Positions 56,401-64,000 of a DNA stretch of 64,000 nucleotides are shown in pieces; the stretch's first letter is position 1, and every line of letters starts with the position of its first letter. Position numbers and translations under genes: made by a program. Source of the stretch: Cordylochernes scorpioides (Eukaryota; Arthropoda; Arachnida; Pseudoscorpiones; Chernetidae); NCBI GenBank assembly GCA_030710605.1, contig CP092870.1, positions 54,077,921 to 54,141,920 on the forward strand, read 5' to 3'. Under the pieces are notes generated by a model, which was not told the origin of the DNA, ran no database searches, and saw only the letters and a list, made by a program, of their open reading frames with translations.

Positions 56401-56989
56401 ATTGGACACGACAAAAACAACAACGGCATTCCAGAGTAAAATAAATTATCAGAGATAGATACATATTTTTCAAATGAATTAAAATAAACATAATCGATAC
56501 TGAGTGAGAGTTGAATAAAAAATATTAGAAATTTATTATCTTCGGAAACAAACCGTATCTAAAATATCAATTTTCTTTTTGCTACATGTTTTAATTTGCA
56601 TTTACCTATTTTACATATCTCTGATTGTATTTGAAAATCGTTAACCAATTCTTCATACTTTTGGCGAAGTGGTGTTTTATTAATTTGATATTTGATATTA
56701 TTAGGGTTCTTTCCTGGGGGGGGGGGGGGGGGTATTCAAAAAGGAGAAATACGTGTCGATCAGTTATATTTTTCAATTTATCAAACAATTTGGCCGCTGA
56801 ATCTCTGATTCTGGTACAGCGCCATCTGGCGAATAAAATTGTAACTAAAATCAATTTCGAATTTTTCATTATTTGTCATAAAAAATCCCATTGCATCCTG
56901 AACACAATGGTGTTTACCGCATTGCTCTAGCGCAAATATTCGGGGAGTTATTAATTTTTAAAGTTGTGCGGGACTTTTGGATCACCCTG

Positions 56990-58292
56990 TATTTTCCATT
57001 TCCATTGTGCCTTTGATATTGATTCCATATTCAGTGGGGGTCGATCTCAAATTATATAGTATTTATATATCGAGAGTGCGCGTGTGATAAATCTAAATAT
57101 TTATTCCATATTTCCAGTGCTCGCTTGATTAATTAATGTATATAATCGATATCCAGTGCGCGTTTAATCAATTCATATATTGATTCCATATCCTAGACGC
57201 GTTTGATCAATTTATATGTAGATTCCGTATCCAGTGCACCTTTGATCGATTCATATATTGATTCCATATCCTAGACGCGTTTGATCAATTTATACGTAGA
57301 TTCCATATCCAGTGCAACTTTGATCGATGCATATATTGATTCCATATCCAGTGTGTGGGTGATCAATTGATATATTGATTCCAAATCCTCTACGTATTTG
57401 ATCATTTCATATATTGATTTCATATCTAGTGAGCGTTTAATCAATTCATATATTGACTCCATATCCAGTGAGCGCTTTCAAATTCATATATTGAATCCAT
57501 ATCCAGTGTCGAGTTGATAATTTCATATATTGATTCCTTATCTAGTGAGCGTTTAATCAATTCATATATTGATTACATATACAGTGAGCGCTTTCAAATT
57601 CATATATTGAATCCATATACAGTGCGCGTTTTATCAATTTTCAAACTTATATGTGATATCAAATCCAATGCTCGTTTGATCAGTTCATCAATTGATTCGA
57701 TATTATAAGCACGGTCGATCAGTTGAAAGTTTGATTCGATCTCCAGTACATGTTTGATCGCTACATAGATCTATTCCATATTTAGTGCGCGGTTGTTAGG
57801 CCATAAATTACTTTATATCGAGTTGGGATTTGATAAATTATTTGAATCCATATCAAGGTGGCATTTGATCATTTCATATTTCAATTATATTTTAGATTTT
57901 AATTGATTCTATTAAACAATTTCAAGTTTCGAGATCAAAACACGCCTTAAAGAGGCCTGGTAACCATATAAAAAAAAAACTTCAAAGGTTTAAAAATGAT
58001 GTTTTATATTATTGAAATATAGAATATAAAATGATATATTAATTATTTTTTACAAAGCACATACGCTATCCTATGCAGATTTATGAGTGTAAATCCTCAA
58101 AAAACACAAATGATATTGTGATGTTAAAGATAATTCATAATCCTATAATTATATCTAAACCTTTGTCATTACCCATATCAGAACTAATAATGAAAAATTG
58201 ATATTGAAATTTATTTCTAATCATAAATTAAAATAAATATTCATATATGTTTTTAAATTTCCAAACATAATAAAAATTAAACTTTACTGCTA
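56990..58292 (-). repeat. Repeat Z, copy 2, 5' part with 39-bp satellite
   Basis: The best-preserved satellite is at about 57000-57900, units TTTGATCAATTCATATATTG plus ATTCCATATCCAGTGCGCG-like. The minus frame at 57462-57271 encodes a 13-residue repeat (LDMESIYASIKVA, LDMESTYKLIKRV). Flank 57940-58292 mirrors 9053-9420. Confidence 0.8.
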
Positions 58293-59595
58293 TTCCGCTC
58301 TTTCTCTCTGTATGTTTCCGTTTAATCTGAGAGACTTGCCAGATATTATTTACTTTAAATAGATGATATTGAACTTTCTAGATTTCCGCCATTCCTCGTT
58401 GTTGATTTTCGATATTCTTTGCCATTTTTTCGTTCTATAGTGTTGCACCAAGTTGGAGCTTTGCAGGGTCGTCGACCTTGGTTTCTTCCTTCTTGGTGTT
58501 ATGAACGTTTCCCGAGCGGGTTTTCATACTCAAAGCAAATAAATAAAAGTAAATAAATAAAAGTGAATAAATAAAAGTAAATAAAATAAATCACCTTTTG
58601 AAGTTATTGCGTTTATTTATTCGTTGTCATCTTCGTAGGTCGCGATCCGCAATCTTCGTCTAGGTCCTCTCTCGCTCCAATAACCAATCAAGATATATGT
58701 ACAATAAAATATTACAAAAGGAATGAAACTATAAAAAGGAATGATGATAATCTAAATAATCTGTTTTAAATAAATATTATATATCATAGAATATTTTGAA
58801 TAAAAGTAGGGCGGATTAAAATTGATACATCAATATTTTGGTGCAGATTCTATTTGTTTATTACTGTAGATCATTGATGCTTTTGCTCTTTATTGCTGGT
58901 TGTAATTGAATTTATAACTTGCTAATCTTGATTTTATTGACAATCTTCCCCTCTCCATTTTCCCTATATTTTTGTTTTCGAATCAGTATGCTAAGTCGTG
59001 TATTTAGGGTTACTGCGTAGTTGAAAAAAAATTATTTTAACTCGTACTATTCCTTTTCTATACGTATTTATTTAGACAAGTTTAATAGGATTATACAATA
59101 TATTTATAAGAGAGTAATTTAGATTAGATATTAAGTCTAACCAACGACGCGGATGGTCTTTATTTACCGAAGCCAGAAAACCAAGATACAGAAATACAGA
59201 AAATACTTGTATTATATAATATTGACTAGTCAATATGAAATATCTATGATAAGTCTTTTGGTTACCACTCTTCTTATTTGTTGATTTCTGTGGTTATTTG
59301 GCGTTGGTTCTCAATATAATTTGCCGTTTTTTATTGCCATTATTCGTTGTGATTCTTCATAATTTTCGATTCAGATTACCAATGATTTCGCTGTAGTTTT
59401 TACTGGATATACATGCAAAAATAATTCAGAATTTTAGCTTATTTTAAATGATTTTTCTATCGCTATATTCTATCTATTTTCACCTACAATACTGTATCTC
59501 GGATTTCCCTAAGTTCCCAATATTGATCGCTATTGAATTACAATGTTACTATCTTTCTCTGACCGACTTCTACAGTGTGTACAACGGAATTGTTT
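58293..59595. other. Decayed minisatellite-like DNA with a small insert
   Basis: An insert at about 58438-58680 starts TGTTGCACCAAG and carries AAATAAATAAAAGT repeats (58530-58590). Otherwise AT-rich with no gene. Confidence 0.35.
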
Positions 59596-59820
59596 GAGAT
59601 TTTTCGGTCACATCGCGTGACCCAGTTGAATGGAGTACACCATACTGACCGTCTGGGCGAAGCATACCTGGACACCCGTCGACACGCTTCATGGACCAAT
59701 TAAAGGAACTCACTGGCTTAACGGTCGCCGAGATGGTACATCGAGCCCAAGACAGAGATGGCTGGTGTCGTGTTTGGGATGTAATACGTACAGTACAACG
59801 TTCGATAGCGAATAAAATGA
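59596..59820 (+). pseudogene. LINE 3'-end fragment
   Basis: The plus frame reads RFMDQLKELTGLTVAEMVHR and AQDRDGWCRVWDVIRTV, the W-x-D-x-(L/I) ... A-x-DR-x-x-W tail found at the C-terminus of several LINE reverse transcriptases. Upstream frames are shifted. No RT core. Confidence 0.7.
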
Positions 59821-61416
59821 TTTATTATTATCTTTCTCCACTTTTTCAATATTTTCAGGTTTAAATCTTTCTGTTATTCTCAAATTTTGTTCTGTTGAGG
59901 CTCCTCGTCGGAACATACTCCAAAATATTTTTTATTCCATATATTACCCATGTTGATAGTTCCAGATTAATAATATGCCTCACTTTTGATTTTGGTAGTT
60001 CCTAGCTGTTGTCTTTATATATTTACTGCTGTTTTTTCCCGATGGCATATTCTACAGATTCCTAAAATGCAAATATATAGATGTTTCTTCTTGTAGATAG
60101 CAGAAGCTTGCCGTTCTTTATCTCAGCGCTTACCTTGTATTAGTTCCTTCTATTCCCCGCTGCTGAATCTCTGTTATCGTTTCCACATATTCACAAAATG
60201 TCACTCAAGATAACCAATAGTACTCGCAAAATAGTGAGAGTTCTTATGCTCTTCATTATTCGGCTGTCCACACTTTCAATTCCTGTTATATCCTTCAGTT
60301 GTTTTCTAAATATTATTTTCTATTGAATACTCTATCCTTCTCGCTCTATATTCCTATTTTTCCTAACTATTGATTTTTGAAATTCCTCGCCCTTTTATAT
60401 ATATATTTAGACCGAAAGATTCTCTTCATGCTATAAGTGTAGACTTTCAGTAACATTGGAAGTAGATTTCCCAATTTCTCGTTTGTGATTTGTCAGTTTC
60501 TGACTGTTTATTTCCGATATTCACTTGTATTGTTTTTAGGTGATCATTACTTCAGATAAAACATCATCACATGCAGGTTCTCCAGAAGGCACTCTTTGAA
60601 AATCCTAATTATTTGCTATTTTCAAGGAGTCAATTTGTAGATTAGCAATGGTATTCTTTCAAGATTACCAACGAATCTGTCTTAATTCCTGTAGGTTTTA
60701 GCTGCTTTTATCAATATTCTTCGACGTCTATTTACGCTATTTATTAGTTTTGTTTGCGCTTATTTTATTTGCTGTAGATTTCCTATCTTATCACTGTAAA
60801 TTATCGTATGTATTATCCTAATTTTTCCGATATTCTTTGCTGTCAATTCACGATGATGTTCCTCTTTTAATACTTCAATTTTATTTTTCGCTTTTAAAAT
60901 AAAGAATTACGTTCTTAGTTCCTCGCTCTTTCACGTTTTTAATTTCCGCTATTCCTCGATTGTTATTCCTCGCATATTTACAACAAAACTATACAACAAA
61001 ACTGAAAGTCTTTCTAAAACGATGATAACAAAAGTGATATTATCAATGAATAAAAATTAAATATATATTTTTTGAAATATAGAAATATTTGAGTTTTTAG
61101 ATTAAATAATATATATATATTTTCATATGTTTGGCGTTCTCATGAAATTATTGTATTAACTACCCGTTTTATGATTTTTCAGGATACCTGAATGAACCCT
61201 TTTTTTGGTCGTTGAGGTACAGCTTGAACCACGCTGATGAGGGCCAACATTCCAATTGATTAATCAAGAATGGGTATTTGGCCAATTCTGGAATAATTAA
61301 AAATCAAAGATTAGTTGATATTATTCCGACCGATGGGGCTAGCCATCAGAAACTTTTAGTTTTACGATCAGGATATGTTTTTTTTCTCAATATTCCTGAT
61401 ATTTCTTGCTCTATAT
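59821..61416. other. Decayed T-rich minisatellite-like DNA
   Basis: 61255-61370 matches 16170-16055 inverted. Nothing else supported. Confidence 0.4.
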
Positions 61417-61647
61417 TGCTGGACCGTGACGGCGGGCGGCTAACTTCGGCAACACAGGAGCTGACGTCACATCCGTACTTTCACTTTCTGTTTTTGTATC
61501 CTGCGTCGGCGTAGCCGCGCTGACTTATATTTTCTTTCCCCATGATTACCATTTCATCAATATATATAATCCTTTCAGCTTGTGGTAGTTAATTAAAGAA
61601 TAATTAACGTTAAGCGCTGTGTGTGTAATCAAATTGAAATACAACAT
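61417..61647 (+). mobile_element. Solo LTR of a Copia relative
   Basis: 231 bp. Diverged match to the complement of the LTR at 18456-18657 (TGCTGGAC start, GAGCTGACGTCAC, TTAACGTTAAGCGCTGTGTG, TACAACA end), with 5-bp duplication TATAT (61412-61416 and 61648-61652). It arose by LTR-LTR recombination. It is older than the full element. Confidence 0.88.
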
Positions 61648-62307
61648 ATATTTCCGCTGTTTTTCTCTGTTAAATTCCATAGTGATTCGCTCTTGATAAG
61701 TGAAACCCCATCCTGTAAATTCCCAAAGAATATGATGCAGTTTCTCAATTGTACTCGTGGTATTTCTTTCTCTTCTGAGCTATTGATTTCCATCCATTTT
61801 TTCTCAAGTTTTAAAATGCTCAAGCTGCAAATTCTGGATTCTGTAGCCTTGGATTTCTGCTATTCCCTCTTCGAATCCGGATATTCTTTTTTTCATTCCT
61901 CAATATTATCACGCTATCAATTTTTACTTATCCTCGTTGTAGAATCTTGCTGTTACTTATTTAATGTGCTTAAAATCTTTTGCAAAACTTCAATTTTCAA
62001 AGATATTGATTATCACTTTATTTATTTATTTATTTCCTCTCAAATTTACAGTGTACCATTCGAGCATAAAGCTCACGAGTCACTTTATATCGCTTCTCAG
62101 GAATTTATATTGTTTCTCAGGAATGATTACTGAAGATCTATCATGTTGATTACAATTATTTAACATTGTCTATTAGCTAATTCTTCAATGCTGATTAACA
62201 TTGTTTCTTCCTATAGATTCCCGCTATACATTACATGTTGTACCTGAAGATATTTGTGATTCATTCTCATCATTCTACAATTTTGATGCGCTCTGCTCAG
62301 AGAATAT
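61648..62307. other. T-rich DNA, no recognised feature
   Basis: A 170-aa frame (61621-62133) is Phe/Ser/Leu-rich low-complexity translation of decayed satellite; no domain. Confidence 0.35.
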
Positions 62308-62950
62308 TGTCACGTAGAAAATTAGGAAAGACAAACTTCAGGATGACACAGCAATTTATTTTAGGCAAGAACGACCTATGAATGATAAAAAAAAAAGAGA
62401 TAAGCAATAAGATAAGTTTACAGAATAGTAAAATTTAAACATCAAAAATGATACTCTGTTAATAAAATAATAAATACGTTGCTACATAGCTCCTTCATTA
62501 TGGGAGCTGTTACCCACAGCTTGTAATTATTGTAGTTACTGACATGGATCTGACGTGCTCCTACAAAGGATTCCATCGAAGTCTTGGAACTTTGTCCCTA
62601 GTACCTTTGCGTCCTTTATCTTGCGGCGTGAGAGCGGCTTTGTTGTCGTATCATCGCCTATAGGGACACCGCCATCTTGGAAGGAAGTCTTGGAATCACA
62701 ACACCCATGGCCCTTAGGTCTTCTCGGCGATCTTCAGTTTGTCTTCCTTAATTTACCCAGCATCTCCACCAAAATGCAACATGGAAAATTAGGAAAGACA
62801 AACATCGGTATGACACAACAATTTATTTCAGGCAAGAACAAACTATGAATGATAATAAAACCATAAGCAATGTGGGAAGTTTACAGAGTATCAAAATATA
62901 AACTTCACAAAATTATGCTCTATTAATAAAATAATAAATACTTTGCTACA
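62308..62950 (-). mobile_element. TRIM, copy 2
   Basis: Terminal repeats 62308-62486 and 62775-62950, interior matching copy 1 (26165-26493). ATAT flanks on both sides (62304-62307 and 62951-62954). Minus-strand PBS-like TTTTGGTGGAGATGCTGGG next to the right repeat. Confidence 0.75.
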
Positions 62951-63525
62951 ATATATATATCAATATACAATATATTTTAATATGGTCTATAATTATAAAA
63001 TTGTAACAGCCCCAAAATGTAGAATCAATTCAACGCGCCAGTTTGGCCATCATGTAATACAAAACAAAGCATTGAAGTTTTTTCGAGACACCGCACTCAA
63101 GGAGTCAAATTTCTTCAAAGATTATTATTTTCTTTCAGGAAACTTCCAATAAATTTTACGACCGCCACTGGACATCGATAAAATTGGGCGGACAACATCA
63201 GATCATCTTTCCCTCTCATGTAAATCAGACCCTCCTGAACCTTGTCCGCCTCTTCGGCGCTTGTCTCTCTCTGAGTTTACCTCCAACCTGCCTCTTCATT
63301 CAGGCGTCAATCTTTCAGCTGAAAGGATAACCTGCATACCATATATATTATAAAATTCACACTTCAGTTTCTTGAAGAAACTCAAACTACGCTATTTTTT
63401 TCAGAATATACATAATATCAATTCACGATATTCTCGAGTATTGAATTGAAAAAAATCATTGAAACAATGCATTTTAGGTTACACCTCAGTACAAAACGTA
63501 TCTGATTCTTCTTCTTCTTTCTTAT
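62951..63525. other. Unassigned sequence
   Basis: The plus frame at 62943-63152 is short and unrecognised. 63170-63330 is GC-richer without a frame. Confidence 0.3.
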
Positions 63526-63529
63526 CTCC

Positions 63530-63995
63530 ACTCAATCATATTAAGGTATCAAGCTTGTAAAGCTTGAGACTTTTGATGGTGTCTGCCGGGGAAGAGTAGA
63601 GCTCATCAATGGATGAGTCAATACAGTCAATAATGTGTTTTGGGGACAAAACGTATGGTTGGTGATAACGAATGAGCCACAACACCAGTTTTGACATTTA
63701 AGACAAAAATGTCATTCTTCATACCATTGTTTCGAACTTTGGGCCTCATAAGTACAGGTGCGGCTTCGAATTCATAACATGAAGTGGTAGACCAAAATGC
63801 ATTAATTTTATGATTTTTTTAAAAGGAAAGGTGCCACCTTTAGTACATGAATACCTTCCTCTTTTGCATCTTAATGTTGTATTCTAGCCTGAATATCGGC
63901 TCTGCCACATCACCAGTTTAAACACCTTTTCAGACAATTCGACCGATTTAATAACTCCTTTCGTAGGATGTTGTGAAATCAAAGCCGTCCTTGTA
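63530..63995 (-). pseudogene. Possible decayed coding sequence, unrecognised
   Basis: On the minus strand, broken frames have protein-like composition: EFEAAPVLMRPKVRNNGMKN and VLNVKTGVVAHSLSPTIRF in one frame, and KHIIDCIDSSIDELYSSPAD in another. No family recognised. It runs toward the window edge and may extend beyond. Confidence 0.25.
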
Positions 63996-64000
63996 AAAAT

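Larger units (their letters stand above)
39442..56989 (-). mobile_element. Mariner/Tc1-superfamily element W with long TIRs, expanded by nested insertions
   Basis: Ends CAGGGTGATCCAAAAGTCCC (39442) and mirror (56989), TA duplications at 39440-39441 and 56990-56991. The TIRs are about 400 bp long (39442-39838 and 56989-56575), and the translated 91-aa and 87-aa frames in them are only TIR sequence. It is inserted in the Z satellite. The element is now about 17.5 kb because LINEs A, B and C, a Helitron, a SINE and a tandem array sit inside. Confidence 0.8.

Noticed and set aside
61621-62133. 170-aa plus-strand protein
   Set aside because: Phe/Ser/Leu-rich low-complexity translation of T-rich decayed repeat without domain or start context.

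Overview
The window is eukaryotic, strongly AT-rich, non-gene-dense DNA that looks like an arthropod genome. A chelicerate is plausible, but that is an inference from the overall mix of transposon families. I see no intact host gene. Nearly all recognisable coding sequence belongs to transposable elements: Ty1/copia, Ty3/gypsy, R1-like and Jockey-like non-LTR elements, mariner, Tc1, a Tigger/pogo derivative, Helitron, hAT, tRNA-derived SINEs, TRIMs, and hammerhead-like Penelope-type termini. Several are young, with identical LTRs or clean target duplications; others are heavily decayed.

Layout. 0.3-0.7 kb: Tc1-type MITE with a tandemly amplified end. 0.8-3.1 kb: dead R1-like LINE. 3.4-4.7 kb: 31-bp minisatellite. 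5-9 kb: AT-rich DNA with short GC-richer islands. 9.05-15.87 kb: plus-strand copy of a repeat here called Z, which carries a 39-bp satellite. It is interrupted by a 4.1-kb near-perfect palindrome (9978-14099) and a truncated Tc1. 15.8-17.4 kb: inverted-repeat element holding a Tigger MITE. 18.46-21.57 kb: Copia with identical LTRs but no reverse transcriptase. 21.8-24.2 kb: palindromes, nested MITEs and a decayed minus-strand LINE. 24.3-37 kb: degenerate minisatellite-like host block carrying a TRIM, a LINE scrap, a mariner and a Gypsy. 37.7-58.3 kb: minus-strand copy of Z split by a mariner/Tc1-type element (W, 39442-56989), which has been inflated to about 17.5 kb by three LINEs, a palindromic Helitron, a SINE and a 0.9-kb tandem array. 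58.3-64 kb: more degenerate minisatellite, a LINE tail, a solo Copia LTR and a second TRIM.

The most unusual object is the palindrome at 9978-14099. Two arms of about 1.9 kb flank a unique 355-bp core. Each arm carries a complete small gene with TATA box, good start context, a 128-aa acidic-tailed frame and AATAAA. Each arm also carries a 5-nt coding first exon (ATGAG followed by GTAAGT). Spliced into the core on the minus strand, that exon gives an in-frame 80-aa protein. On the plus strand the same exon meets another good acceptor and stops after six codons. The stop codons lie at the arm/core boundaries and a poly(A) signal lies in the opposite arm. I recognise neither protein. This is the best candidate for an undescribed system: a gene-bearing, foldback element whose unique core could be read in either orientation.
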